A stretch of DNA of 64,000 bases, from contig JBBQWR010000008.1 in NCBI GenBank assembly GCA_038210495.1, positions 62,001 through 126,000 on the forward strand. The letters run 5' to 3'. The translations under genes were made by a program, and so were the position numbers. This stretch comes from JBBQWR01 sp038210495 (lineage in GTDB: Bacteria; Planctomycetota; Planctomycetia; Pirellulales; DATAWG01). Every line of letters starts with the position of its first letter. Position 1 is the stretch's first letter. Positions 8,906 to 17,383 of the stretch are shown piece by piece. The notes under the pieces were generated by a model, which saw only the letters and a program-made list of their open reading frames with translations, did not search any database and had not been told where the DNA came from.

Positions 8906-9769
8906 ATGCATCTAACGGACAACGAACTGCGATTCTTGTTGTTTGTCACCGGTTTATCGTTCGTCGCGCTGGGCGCCATCGTCCTGCTCGCCAATCGCCG
9001 CACGTCGGGCGAAAAGGCATGGCGATGGCTTGCGCTGGCCAGCGCGCTGGAGGGGGTCGCCGATTGGACCGCCGTGCTGAGATTGCCGGTCGGTGAGCCC
9101 GTGGCGATGAAAGTCGCGCGGCTGCTGTTGGCCGGTGGCTGCTTAATGGCGCTGATCGAATTTGGCCGAAATCGTTGGCCGCGCCGATGGTTGCTCGGCC
9201 GTTGGATTTATGCGCCGCTGATCGCCGCCCTGGTCATCGGCCCCGCATTGGGCTGGTTCGCAAGTCTCGAACTGGCGTGCCGAGTTCTGCTTGCCATTCA
9301 AGCCGGTGGCATGGCAGCGCTATTTTTCATCGCCGCTAATAGCCGGTTAACAGCCGCAATGATCGGCGTTTCCGCGCTGGCTGCGTATCTGCCGGCGCAC
9401 TGTCTGCAGATCCACGTCTTGCGACTGCTCGCCGTTCTGGTCGCCGTCGTGGCGATTTGGATCGCCGACCGCGAGAGCCAGGCAGCCGGTCACCGCTGTC
9501 GGTGGGTCTTGCAATCCCGCCTGCCGGCCGTGTTTGTTCTCGCGCTCTTGGCCGGTTGGTTCTCGATTGGACGAGATTATGCCTCGGACGGATCGCTGTT
9601 TGTTAGACAAGATAGCCGCATGGCGGCGGTCGAATTCGTCGACGCGGCCCCGACGCCTTCGCCCAATTCGCCGGTGGCGGCTGTCTGGAAGATAGCCCTC
9701 ATCACGGGCCCGATCGCCGCTTTTGTGCTGCTATTGCGAGCGGCGTCGAAGTTGCCATTCGTGCATTGA
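8906..9769 (+). CDS. Multi-pass membrane protein of unknown function
   Basis: 287 residues with about seven hydrophobic segments spread along the length (roughly 8-27, 70-85, 101-120, 125-142, 148-165, 170-185, 203-220, and a last one near 262-280). The overall look resembles the N-terminal sensory membrane modules found in front of planctomycete signalling proteins, but there is no kinase, GGDEF or other output domain. The ATG at 8906 is the first good start. It is convergent with lpxA, with ends 20 bases apart. No function is assigned. Confidence 0.7.
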   Translation: MHLTDNELRFLLFVTGLSFVALGAIVLLANRRTSGEKAWRWLALASALEGVADWTAVLRLPVGEPVAMKVARLLLAGGCLMALIEFGRNRWPRRWLLGRWIYAPLIAALVIGPALGWFASLELACRVLLAIQAGGMAALFFIAANSRLTAAMIGVSALAAYLPAHCLQIHVLRLLAVLVAVVAIWIADRESQAAGHRCRWVLQSRLPAVFVLALLAGWFSIGRDYASDGSLFVRQDSRMAAVEFVDAAPTPSPNSPVAAVWKIALITGPIAAFVLLLRAASKLPFVH

Positions 9770-9789
9770 CGGCCAATCGGAATCGCAAT

Positions 9790-10656
9790 TTAACCAGCCA
9801 CTCGGGCTTTGAATTCGCCAATCGTCGGCTGCGATTGATCTTCGGCGGCCGAGCGGAATTTAAGCGTCGCGCTCGTCGGTACCCGGCGTTCTTGCACGAA
9901 GCCGCGAGTTCCGCCCGTCAGAAATTCCGAATAAACGGCGGCCGGTCCTTCGGCAAACTCGATCTTGAGCTGAGCGAGCACTTCGCTCCACTTGAGGCCG
10001 CGACGATAAATTAACCGGTAAGCCATCTTCAATTGGGCAATGTCCTCGGCCGTGAACCCATTGCGCCGCAGCCCGACCTGATTCAGCCCCACCACGCAAC
10101 CACTCACGCCATCGATCGTGACATACGGGGGCACGTCCTGCACCACCTTGGCATGAGCGCCGACCATCGCGAACCGGCCAACGCGGCAAAACTGATGGAT
10201 CCCGACCGCGCCGGAAATGAACGCCCGATCTTCGATGATCACATGCCCGGCCAACAGGGCGCCGTTCGCGAAGATCACATTGTTGCCGACAGTGCAATCG
10301 TGAGCGATATGCGAGCTGGCCATGACATAGTTTTTGTCGCCGACGAGCGTGACGGCGTCGGCCTTCATCGCCCGGTGCATCGTGACATGCTCGCGGATGG
10401 TGTTTCCCGAGCCAATCGTGAGCAGGCCGGGTGTCTTGGGACGGTTGACGTGCTGCGGGAAGCCCCCCAGCACGGTCCCCTCGTGGATAATGTTGCCAGG
10501 ACCGAGCCGCACGCCGTCCTTGATGACGACATGACTGGCGAGGATGCATCCGTCGCCGATCTCGACGTCCCCTTCGATCACCGCGAACGGGCCGATTTGG
10601 ACGTCCCGACCGAGGCGGGCCTCGGGACTAACGATCGCCAAAGGGTGGATATTCAC
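9790..10656 (-). CDS. lpxA: Acyl-[acyl-carrier-protein]--UDP-N-acetylglucosamine O-acyltransferase
   Basis: First enzyme of lipid A synthesis: it transfers an R-3-hydroxyacyl chain from ACP to the 3-OH of UDP-GlcNAc in the cytoplasm. About 288 residues. A left-handed beta-helix of hexapeptide repeats is evident (for example IGPFAVIEGDVEIGDGCILASHVVIKDG). The catalytic region SSHIAHDCTVGNNVIFANGA contains the conserved AHDC histidine. The C-terminal helical part (FTAEDIAQLKMAYRLIYRRG) is typical, followed by about 30 extra residues compared with E. coli. GTG 10656 (giving NIHPLAIVSPEA) with GAGG upstream is preferred to TTG 10671. No other lpx gene is adjacent. It indicates a lipopolysaccharide-type outer membrane. 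Confidence 0.95.
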   Translation of the reverse strand: MNIHPLAIVSPEARLGRDVQIGPFAVIEGDVEIGDGCILASHVVIKDGVRLGPGNIIHEGTVLGGFPQHVNRPKTPGLLTIGSGNTIREHVTMHRAMKADAVTLVGDKNYVMASSHIAHDCTVGNNVIFANGALLAGHVIIEDRAFISGAVGIHQFCRVGRFAMVGAHAKVVQDVPPYVTIDGVSGCVVGLNQVGLRRNGFTAEDIAQLKMAYRLIYRRGLKWSEVLAQLKIEFAEGPAAVYSEFLTGGTRGFVQERRVPTSATLKFRSAAEDQSQPTIGEFKARVAG

Positions 10657-11027
10657 CGGCGAGTGCCTCAAGTCTCAAGGATGGCCCGATGATCAGGAAC
10701 GACGTTTTTCGCTTGGGGCCGCCGATCCAAGCGTGAACCCGACTGGCGCGGGCCGCGCGAGCCGAGGCCGGCGGCAACGAGCTATCTGGGCCGACCCGAT
10801 GGATTTTATCGGCCGTGCAACGGATAGCAGTTGACGCAGATCTAACGTCCGCGACGATTGTTAGGATTTTCCGCCTGTTACCGCAAGGCTAAAGATTCGC
10901 GCGTCGTGAGTATTCTTCGCGAGTTCGATTGACAGCAATCGCGATCAGACGGACGATAAGGACCCCGCGACGCTGCGATCAGGGCGAATGTGCGAAATTG
11001 GATAAGTTACTGGGAGGCTGGAGAACG
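10657..11027. other. Divergent intergenic region, lpxA / TPR gene
   Basis: About 370 bases without a credible gene. A good Shine-Dalgarno GGAGG at 11013-11017 serves the ATG at 11028. I see no repeats or RNA elements. Confidence 0.5.
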
Positions 11028-11351
11028 ATGGCGACGAACGTGCAACTTTACGACGAGGCGACTCGGCTCAAAGACGACGGCCAAGTCGATGAGGCGGCCG
11101 CAAAACTCAATGAACTGCTAGCACAGGACCCGAAATACTCGCTGGCCCATTCGGCCCTGGCTGTAGTTCTCACACGACTCAAGCGGCACGACGAAGCGAT
11201 CGCCCACGCCAAACAGGTGACGGAACTCGAGCCCAACGACCCGTTCAGCTTCACGGCGTTCAGCGTGACGCTCCAGCGGGCCGGCAAGATTCCCGAGGCC
11301 GAAGACGCCATGGCCCGGGCTCGAATGCTCCAAGGCGGCCATCATCATTAG
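11028..11351 (+). CDS. Small TPR-repeat protein
   Basis: 107 residues, almost entirely helical tetratricopeptide repeats: a pattern of small and aromatic residues such as AHSALAVVLTRLKRHDEAIAHAKQVTELEPNDP followed by another unit ending AEDAMARA. It ends in a Gly-Gly-His-His-His tail. TPRs mediate protein-protein contacts; the partner is unknown. The start is set at ATG 11028 because GGAGG (11013-11017) is 10 bases upstream; an upstream in-frame start at 10929 has no ribosome site. No signal peptide, so it is probably cytoplasmic. Confidence 0.85.
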   Translation: MATNVQLYDEATRLKDDGQVDEAAAKLNELLAQDPKYSLAHSALAVVLTRLKRHDEAIAHAKQVTELEPNDPFSFTAFSVTLQRAGKIPEAEDAMARARMLQGGHHH

Positions 11352-11447
11352 GAAGGCTTAAGGGGTGAGGCTTGAGGAAGCAAAACAGCCGCGGTCGTGC
11401 CGCGTCGTTCCCTAGTCCCCAGCCCCAAACCCCTCGCCCCTATTTCC
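11352..11447. repeat. Intergenic element of the CCCTAGTCCC family
   Basis: G-rich left part (AGGGGTGAGGCTTGAGGAA) and pyrimidine-rich right part (CCCTAGTCCCCAGCCCC, CTCGCCCCTATTTCCTC) flank a GC-rich centre and can fold back imperfectly. Related elements lie at about 22333-22480 and 44182-44276. Here it fills the gap between two convergent genes and may act as a bidirectional terminator. Confidence 0.6.
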
Positions 11448-12371
11448 TCAATTGGCAAAGATACCCGTCGCGTACCAAATGCCGTTCGATCCCTTTTGGA
11501 TATCGTAGGCATAGCTGGAATGCCGCGTGCGGACCGCGTCCCAGTGGCCAGATGAGTGGCGCCAGCTATCCACGCAATCGATGCATGAGTCGACCAGGTT
11601 TTGGTTCGGCCAGCTTTCGGCCACGACCTCTCGCGGAGCGGCCGATTGATAGCCGCGACCGACAAGCCGTGAAATAATTCGGTGAAAGCGGCTTTCCCAT
11701 TGATGGTGCCCTTGCACGCCGATGCGAGCCTGGAGATTCGACTGCTTGGCCGCTTCGTCCAGCAGCACCGGCTCTTGCAACGTCGATGTGCTCGCAGGCC
11801 GCTCCGGATGAATCCGGATCGCGAAGATCATCGTGCGCTGGGTCAGCGTTCCTTCAGGCAGGTCGAACAACACCGGCACATGGCTCGCCTGAAAGTGATA
11901 GTACTTGCCCGGGGTCATGGGAATGACACTCACGACTCGGGCATAATACGGAGTATTCGGGTGCGCCAGGTCGATCACCGCGACGCCGCCTGCGTTCCGC
12001 AACTCGGCGAAGGCGCCGTGGCCGAGCAACCGGACGGACTTTCCGTCTGCGCCCGATCCGGATGCATCGAGCGGCAAACGGGCACATACATAGTCCGCCA
12101 GTTTGTCGGCAATATCGGCTCCCGAGATCGCGGCCGATACGGAGTCGTCCGCAGGTCCGGCCGCCGTGGTTCGCGGTGTGGCCGTGGGGGAAAAATAGAT
12201 CAGCAGCATCTTCTTGTCACGCTGGGCCGCTATGTAGGCGTCGTTGTAGTCCGTTTGCCATACGACGTAGTTCTTGAGAATCGCCGTTTTGAAGACCACC
12301 GCCTGGCTGCCGCCTCCCAAAACGAGAAGCAAGCCCAAAGACAATAGTCCGACACTCCGATGTCTAAGCAC
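11448..12371 (-). CDS. Secreted thioredoxin-fold-like conserved protein
   Basis: 307 residues with a signal peptide (about 1-24, GLLSLGLLLVLGGGSQA). The middle, from KKMLLIYFSPTA to VIDLAHPNTPYY, resembles a thioredoxin fold of the DUF255/YbbN sort without a CxxC redox pair. The C-terminal part (VESCIDCVDSWRHSSGHW-like and GIWYATGIF) resembles the end of CAP/SCP extracellular domains. I recognise the arrangement as a conserved planctomycete protein, but no function is known to me. GTG 12371 is chosen because AAGGAG lies six bases upstream. Probably periplasmic. Confidence 0.7.
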   Translation of the reverse strand: MLRHRSVGLLSLGLLLVLGGGSQAVVFKTAILKNYVVWQTDYNDAYIAAQRDKKMLLIYFSPTATPRTTAAGPADDSVSAAISGADIADKLADYVCARLPLDASGSGADGKSVRLLGHGAFAELRNAGGVAVIDLAHPNTPYYARVVSVIPMTPGKYYHFQASHVPVLFDLPEGTLTQRTMIFAIRIHPERPASTSTLQEPVLLDEAAKQSNLQARIGVQGHHQWESRFHRIISRLVGRGYQSAAPREVVAESWPNQNLVDSCIDCVDSWRHSSGHWDAVRTRHSSYAYDIQKGSNGIWYATGIFAN

Positions 12372-12866
12372 GATGAACTCCTTATACGGGCTGATTAGAA
12401 GACCGCGGCGAAAAATGTCTCCGCCGGATATTGGCCATTCAACGGAACGAGAGTTCTAGACCTCTTGAACCGTTCGGCTGACCGACTGTCGATCCCGACA
12501 GCGACGCCGATTCTTCAGCGGGGGGCCGACGTGGGTGATGTCGGGCTATCCCTGCTTGGTGAGCAAAGCGTAGTTATTAGGCCAAAGTCCGAAAGCATTG
12601 GGAAGGGGGTGAATGGTAGGATGGGTAATTTGAAGCGGATTTGCGGTAATGCGCAATGCTGACCGTGGCGCCGAACCTGCTTTCCTCAATTGACTTCGGA
12701 GGCATGGGTTGGCTAACGAAGATTCGTAGTTTTTTCCGATTTCGTAGGCCTAGGGGAGTAGTCAAAGCTTGAGAAGATGCGGTATCGTAGATGGCGCGCC
12801 GCGGCGGCGAGCCGACTCCCTTGGCTTGCGGGCGCGATATTGTTTAAGTTACGGAGGACGATACAT
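12372..12866. other. Divergent gene-free region
   Basis: About 495 bases between divergent secreted-protein genes. It contains the ribosome sites AAGGAG (for 12371, minus) and GGAGGA at 12853-12858 (for 12867, plus). I found no convincing coding frame, hairpin or repeat. AT-rich patches near 12560-12740 might hold promoters but match no clean consensus. Confidence 0.5.
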
Positions 12867-15035
12867 ATGCGTTACGGACTAGTGATCGTCGCGGTTTTTG
12901 CGGCCGCGGGCGTGGTTCTCATCTCGGCTAACTCAAACCGAGCGGCACAATTTTCCGAACCCACAGAGCTGCATCTATCGGCGGCATTCATGGGGATGCC
13001 GTTCAATCTGGGAGTCGCTGACGCGGATGACTCCTTCGTCGGCCGCAACTTCATGGCCCCGGACCTGGCCGCTGCGGCCACCAAACGCCTGCCCAACTGG
13101 TCCGGCCTGATAACGAAGACCTCGCGGATTGCCGCGGCAGTCGTTTACGATTCCGGCGAGAATGCCGCGCGTTCGCTGTTGTTAGCCGCCGGCGCCGGCC
13201 TCCTGCTCGCCGAACAGGCTGCGCTCAACGATGCTCCCCTCGATCCGTCCGCGCAAAAAGTACTGGACTCGATCCGCGCCGCCAAGTCGCAGTACCGTCC
13301 CGCGACAGTCACGGAACTCGACAGCGCCCGGGCCGAGGTCGAAACGGCCTGGAGTAAGCTGGAGCAATTCGTCGGCGCCGACAAGGCGACCCGCGAGGGC
13401 TGGGAGAGCTACCTGCGGGGCGATGACCTTGGGGCCGAGTTGGCCAAGGGCAAAGACGCCAAGCCCGAAGTCCTGCGCGACATTGCCGATCGGTATCGCA
13501 GCGGGGTTGCCGGGCTCGAACTACCGCAATTTGCCAATGTCCGGCATGCTCTGCGGCATTACAACGCCGTGCTTTCGGCGGTTCGTTCGCCCGACGCACG
13601 GGTAGGGTACGGACAAAAACTCGATAAATTAGCCGACAGTCTCGACCACTACTCGCGATCGGCCAACAGTGCGGACGCCGATGCGATCGGCATGACGCTA
13701 GGCGACTTGCAAGACACTCGTCAAGCCGACCCCGTTTTGCAAAACATTTGGGCTCAGTTCGATAAGCCAAACCTCTACGTTCGCGCCTCGGCCGATTTTC
13801 TAGCGACGATCAGCAGCGACGATCTCGACGAAAATGATCCGCATTTCGCCGACAATATCGAGGGCACGAGCATCACGGGCACGACGCACACGGTCGGTAA
13901 ACGAACGGCGGTGCTGCTCGACGGGCAGGATCGCGCCGTGATGCAGATCAAATTGGTCGGCACGACCACCTCGCACACCGTCGGCGTGCATCCTCCCGTG
14001 ACGGTTTACAACACGGGCACGACTACGTTCACCGGCTCGAAAATCGTCCGATTCGACGCCGACGGGTTCGTCGATTGTCCCGCCATCACGAGTGCGTGCA
14101 CCCATACGAACATCGACAGACTGTGCATCTGCGGCGGCCGGTTGGTGCAGCGGATTGCGACCAAGAAGGTCTATCAGGCCAAGCCCGAGGCGGAGAGCAT
14201 CGGCGCCCGGCACGCCGAGCAGCGGGTCAGCAAGCGGCTCGACGAAGGGTCGAAGGACAATCTGGAGACGCAAAACCGCAATTTCAAGGCAAAGATCCAC
14301 GATCCGCTGATGCGTTGGGGCGCATATCCCAATCTGCGTTATTCATCCAAGCCCGACGCGATGTGGATCGTGGCTCGCGAGTCGGGACCCGCGCAGTTGG
14401 GCGCTCCGGCGGGGCCGACGCAAGAAATCGCCCCGGCGACATTGAATATTCAACTTCACGAGTCGTTCGTAAATAACCTGACGGCCCTCACGCTCGGCGG
14501 CCGCACGATCAACCGCGAACAACTCGAGGCCGCGCTGAACGACATGTTTGGCGAAGTCCCAAAGGAATTGGCCGACGACAAGGATCAGGAAAAGCAGTGG
14601 ACGATCACGTTCGCCAAAGAGCATCCGGTCACGGCGACGTTTGCCGACAACGGCTATTCGATCACGATCCGCGGCACGCGTTACACATCGATCTCGCCCA
14701 ATGTCGAGCGAGAATTCATCGGGGGTCCAATGAACGTCTCGGCCAAGTTTAAATTCGACAAAGGTCCGAATGGCCCGGTGGGCAAGCGTCAAGGGGACTT
14801 GGAGTTCGTTGTGCCCGGCATGGAGGGACAACAATTTAGCTCCAAACAGGTTGCCTTGAAGAAACTACTGCAAAATCGGTTCGGAAAGATCCTAAAGCCG
14901 ACGATGGAGTTCAATGGCCTGGAGTTCAAGAAGGCGCCTTTTAGCAAGGCCGGCCGACTGGTATCATCGCAATTATCGTCCGACAGCGGATGGTTGACCG
15001 CCGGCTGGGTCAAGGAAACTGACGCCAAAAAATAA
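12867..15035 (+). CDS. Large secreted conserved protein of unknown function
   Basis: 722 residues. The N-terminus MRYGLVIVAVFAAAGVVLISA is a signal peptide or anchor. Residues about 30-330 are helix-rich with Ala/Leu/Asp/Arg content. A beta-rich central part (about 335-400) carries Thr-rich strands, then a short cysteine cluster (CPAITSACTHTNIDRLCICGG, about 410-430) that could bind metal or form disulfides. The rest has VNREQLEAAL-like helices and repeated beta strands (AFADNGYSITIRGTRY). The start is ATG 12867 with GGAGGA eight bases upstream, not the in-frame ATG at 12777. I recognise a planctomycete-type conserved protein without a named domain. Confidence 0.7.
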   Translation: MRYGLVIVAVFAAAGVVLISANSNRAAQFSEPTELHLSAAFMGMPFNLGVADADDSFVGRNFMAPDLAAAATKRLPNWSGLITKTSRIAAAVVYDSGENAARSLLLAAGAGLLLAEQAALNDAPLDPSAQKVLDSIRAAKSQYRPATVTELDSARAEVETAWSKLEQFVGADKATREGWESYLRGDDLGAELAKGKDAKPEVLRDIADRYRSGVAGLELPQFANVRHALRHYNAVLSAVRSPDARVGYGQKLDKLADSLDHYSRSANSADADAIGMTLGDLQDTRQADPVLQNIWAQFDKPNLYVRASADFLATISSDDLDENDPHFADNIEGTSITGTTHTVGKRTAVLLDGQDRAVMQIKLVGTTTSHTVGVHPPVTVYNTGTTTFTGSKIVRFDADGFVDCPAITSACTHTNIDRLCICGGRLVQRIATKKVYQAKPEAESIGARHAEQRVSKRLDEGSKDNLETQNRNFKAKIHDPLMRWGAYPNLRYSSKPDAMWIVARESGPAQLGAPAGPTQEIAPATLNIQLHESFVNNLTALTLGGRTINREQLEAALNDMFGEVPKELADDKDQEKQWTITFAKEHPVTATFADNGYSITIRGTRYTSISPNVEREFIGGPMNVSAKFKFDKGPNGPVGKRQGDLEFVVPGMEGQQFSSKQVALKKLLQNRFGKILKPTMEFNGLEFKKAPFSKAGRLVSSQLSSDSGWLTAGWVKETDAKK

Positions 15036-15055
15036 CCGGTTTTCCACAACCGGCG

Positions 15056-15117
15056 GGGTCTGACCCGATTTTGCGATGTCCTAGAGCAAAATGGGAGCGC
15101 AAAATGGGTCTGGCCCC
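15056..15117. repeat. Hairpin repeat with GGGTCTGACCC / GGGTCTGGCCCC ends
   Basis: GACCCGATTTTGCG (15062-15075) pairs with CGCAAAATGGGTC (15098-15110) to form a long stem-loop just after the stop of the 722-residue gene. A shorter relative lies at 16622-16663 after the next-but-one gene. It lacks a T-tract, so a REP-like or attenuating role is as likely as termination. Confidence 0.65.
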
Positions 15118-15159
15118 TTTGCCTAGCCGGTTCTCGGAAACGCTACGAGCAAGGTCGCC

Positions 15160-15636
15160 GTGAGTCGCTTCGTTGCCATTGAATTCGATTGTCTGCCGCT
15201 ACGCACTGTGGGCCGGATGGACATCCCGCTGGATGCATCGCCAAAATATCGCGAGCGCGGCCTGCGAATCAAGGCGGCCCTCGAGAAGCACGGCTCGTTC
15301 AATACCTACTTTTTGTACAATGCCCGGTGCCGGTTCCATCTAACGAACCACGCCGATCTGGGACTGCTCGAGTTCAGCTTTGTCGGGACGTTGCTAACCG
15401 ATCCGACTGACCGGCATTCGATCAACGCCGACCTCCAAGTGAAGCTGGAACGTGAGACTTGCGACTGGCTCACCGAGCCAGTCGTGCATTGGTTCCACGA
15501 AACCGTGTCGCGGGCCGTGATGGTCGAGTTCGATCGCTACATCGACGCCGGCGACCTGGCCCAGACGATCAAGCGGATCGCCGAGCTTCAAGCGAAAACC
15601 GATCAAACCGGCGGCTATGCGGGCATGTATCTCTGA
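15160..15636 (+). CDS. Conserved cytoplasmic protein of unknown function
   Basis: 158 residues, starting at GTG 15160. Compact alpha/beta composition: FVAIEFDCLPLRTVGRMD at the start, RFHLTNHADLGLLEFSFVGTLLTDP in the middle, and a helix WLTEPVVHWFHETVSRAVMVEFDRYI. No signal peptide or membrane segment. I recognise it as a conserved planctomycete protein, but no domain name is known to me. Its stop is followed directly by the MITE-like element, and the next gene lies on the same strand. Confidence 0.7.
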   Translation: MSRFVAIEFDCLPLRTVGRMDIPLDASPKYRERGLRIKAALEKHGSFNTYFLYNARCRFHLTNHADLGLLEFSFVGTLLTDPTDRHSINADLQVKLERETCDWLTEPVVHWFHETVSRAVMVEFDRYIDAGDLAQTIKRIAELQAKTDQTGGYAGMYL

Positions 15637-15642
15637 GTGCGT

Positions 15643-15810
15643 GGCGAGCGGGCGGCTCACGCCCCCTGTCCTCGAGCTCGACGCCATGTGACGCTCAAAG
15701 ATCGCTCAGAATCCGCGTTAAAAAGCGATCCAATTCGCGGAACTCTTGCACTTCGGGAGTCGTCTGCTAGGTTAAATGTTAGGACAGGGGGCTTACGCCC
15801 CCGCTCGCCT
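15643..15810. repeat. MITE-like composite element 1 (paired inverted termini)
   Basis: The left terminus (15643-15672), starting GGCGAGCGG and ending CCCCCTGTCC, and the right terminus (15781-15810), starting AGGACAGGGGG and ending CCGCTCGCC, are near-perfect inverted repeats of about 29 bases around a 108-base centre. A second unit of the same design lies at 52547-52710. Each terminus is itself palindromic (GGGGGC...GCCCCC). No open frame is present inside. Confidence 0.75.
15746..15773 (+). promoter_or_regulatory. Possible promoter inside the repeat element
   Basis: TTGCAC (15746-15751), a 16-base spacer and TAGGTT (15768-15773) resemble a weak housekeeping promoter, about 70 bases before the ATG at 15842. 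If real, the repeat has brought or preserved a promoter for the downstream gene. Inferred from position and partial consensus only. Confidence 0.3.
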
Positions 15811-15841
15811 TTTCGCAGTCCGCCCATCTCGGAGTTCTCCC

Positions 15842-16597
15842 ATGTGCTGCTTCTCGCGACCCGTGAAAGATGTTTCCGCCACGAAGATCTTCGCCCGGAT
15901 GTCGGACAAGGCCCGGCAGTATGTCGTCTACAGCATGAAGCTCGACGCGGGAGAGGATTTGGCGATGATTCTGCCGATTCCCGTGCCGGCGCAGACTGCC
16001 GACGACGCGGTGAAGTTCATCAACTTGGAGAAATACGAGGATTTTTTTGCCGATTTGAAGAAAGGGTTTCCCGATCCTCCGGCGGGAGCCGCCGGCCATT
16101 CCAGAATTGCCTCAGGGGCCGTGACCGCCAAACCGATGCTTGAAGTCGTCAGCGTCGGCAGCTTCGAGGCGTCCTTTGTGCCGAGCATCAAGGATTTCTC
16201 CCGGCTCGACGATCGCTTCCGCTTGCCCCAGTCCGCTTGGGACGAACTGCCGCAGTACAAGCAGTTTGGCTTCGCGGTCTTCAAGCTCAAGAAGGGAAAT
16301 AAGCGAATCCATCCGATGGCGTTCGATTTCCCGACTGCCGATCCGCAACATCTGTTCTTTCCGACCGTCCATATCCACGACGGCAAAGTACACGACAAGG
16401 CCGACTTCGACCACAATCTTTACGCCCAAGTTGACGACTCTCAAAACAAAAAGCAGATTCTCTACTGGCGCGAATCCGAGCAACATGCCGAAAACTTCGT
16501 CGACATCAAGCGCGCCCAGAATCTGGTCGAGCCGAAGGCACACGTCTATCTGAAAACGATCCACGGGATCGAGAAGAACGAGGATACGCTGCTTTAG
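15842..16597 (+). CDS. Conserved protein of unknown function
   Basis: 251 residues from ATG 15842 (MCCFSRPVKDVSATKIFARM). The sequence has repeated beta-strand/turn features (QYVVYSMKLDAGEDLAMILPIPV; HPMAFDFPTADPQHLFFPTVHIHDG) and a charged C-terminus. The run FFPTVHIHDGKVHDKADFDH is rich in His and Asp and could be a metal site, which is speculative. No signal peptide. I recognise it as a family seen in planctomycetes but cannot name it. The longer in-frame start at 15776 would be encoded by repeat DNA and is rejected. Confidence 0.65.
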   Translation: MCCFSRPVKDVSATKIFARMSDKARQYVVYSMKLDAGEDLAMILPIPVPAQTADDAVKFINLEKYEDFFADLKKGFPDPPAGAAGHSRIASGAVTAKPMLEVVSVGSFEASFVPSIKDFSRLDDRFRLPQSAWDELPQYKQFGFAVFKLKKGNKRIHPMAFDFPTADPQHLFFPTVHIHDGKVHDKADFDHNLYAQVDDSQNKKQILYWRESEQHAENFVDIKRAQNLVEPKAHVYLKTIHGIEKNEDTLL

Positions 16598-16621
16598 AAC
16601 CGCCCGCTAATCCGCCGGAGA

Positions 16622-16663
16622 TTGTCCCCATTGTGTCGAGTCCGCGGAGCAAATTGGGGACCT
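16622..16663. repeat. Hairpin repeat related to 15056-15117
   Basis: GTCCCCATTGTG on the left and GCAAATTGGGGAC on the right form an imperfect stem right after the 251-residue gene. The segment resembles the 15056-15117 element in its centre (gag-tccgcggagcaaa) and in the pyrimidine-rich sequence that follows. Confidence 0.55.
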
Positions 16664-16715
16664 TCGCCTCTCCCAGTCGGTTTCGTGGTTTGAAAGCATT
16701 TAGGAGCTGCGTGCC

Positions 16716-16937
16716 ATGCGCCTCACTTTGGAAGAATTCGGAATCGATCGGCTCGATGCCCAACAGCGTGTCGAGTTGATCCGATTGATTTAGGATACGA
16801 TTCCCGAAGAGACTCCTGTTCCGATGTCCGACTCCCAAACGCGCGAGCTGGACCGTCGTGTTGCTGCCGCCGATGCCAACCCTAAAGCCGGCGTTCCTTG
16901 GGAGTCCGTGCAAGCTCTCCTAATGAAGAAGTCATGA
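16716..16937 (+). pseudogene. Antitoxin of a RelE/ParE-type module, interrupted by a stop
   Basis: Reads MRLTLEEFGIDRLDAQQRVELIRLI, then a TAG stop (16791-16793), then in the same frame DTIPEETPVPMSDSQTRELD... to MKKS and a stop at 16935-16937. Without the TAG it would be a 73-residue protein very like the addiction-module antitoxins that end in a W-E-x-V-x-x-L motif (here WESVQALL). A ribosome site AGGAG precedes it. It overlaps the toxin start by four bases (ATGA), as in intact modules. Confidence 0.75.
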
Positions 16938-17180
16938 GCTTGCCGCTCATTCTTCGTCCCGAGGCAATTGGCGATTTCGAGCAAATCCGCGCCTATCTCG
17001 ATTCTCAGCGATCGGGTCTGGGCACGCAATTTCTCGAGCGACTACGCGAATCTCGGTCGTATTTCTGACCGTCCGGAGTTGTACGGATCGGTGCGGAAGA
17101 AAATCCGGGCCGCGCGATTGCGAGAGTTTATGCAAGTCATCTTTTATCCATTTGCAGGCTCGCATCTAACGCGTTGTTAA
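16934..17180 (+). pseudogene. RelE/ParE-type toxin, frameshifted
   Basis: ATG 16934 gives MSLPLILRPEAIGDFEQIRAYLD... up to a stop at 17066-17068. The family sequence continues in another frame from about 17045 (NLGRISDRPELYGSVRKKIRAARLREF) to a stop at 17178. Joined, it is a plasmid-stabilisation/ParE-type toxin with the usual RPELYG and RxxRLREF motifs, but the last strand is lost (VIFYPFAGS then divergence). Together with the stop in the antitoxin this is a decayed toxin-antitoxin locus. Confidence 0.75.
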
Positions 17181-17383
17181 ATTGCGTTAGCCAGGGGCTT
17201 GTCGTAGATAGCGTTCTTCGAATCAACCCTTCCGGTTGCATCAATCGTAACGATTCCCCAAAGTTTGCTGCGGGCGTTGACGATACCAAAGGTGCCGATT
17301 ATACCGCGCTGAGCATCGCGCCGTCGCGCAAGCTTTGCTAGCGGTCCATTTCGCTGCTGGGTTATCTCGAAGGGAATCAATCA

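Noticed and set aside
17177..17380. Minus-strand frame of 67 codons next to the decayed toxin
   Set aside because: No ribosome site, no recognised family, and it overlaps the remnant of the toxin; probably chance, or an unidentifiable gene remnant.
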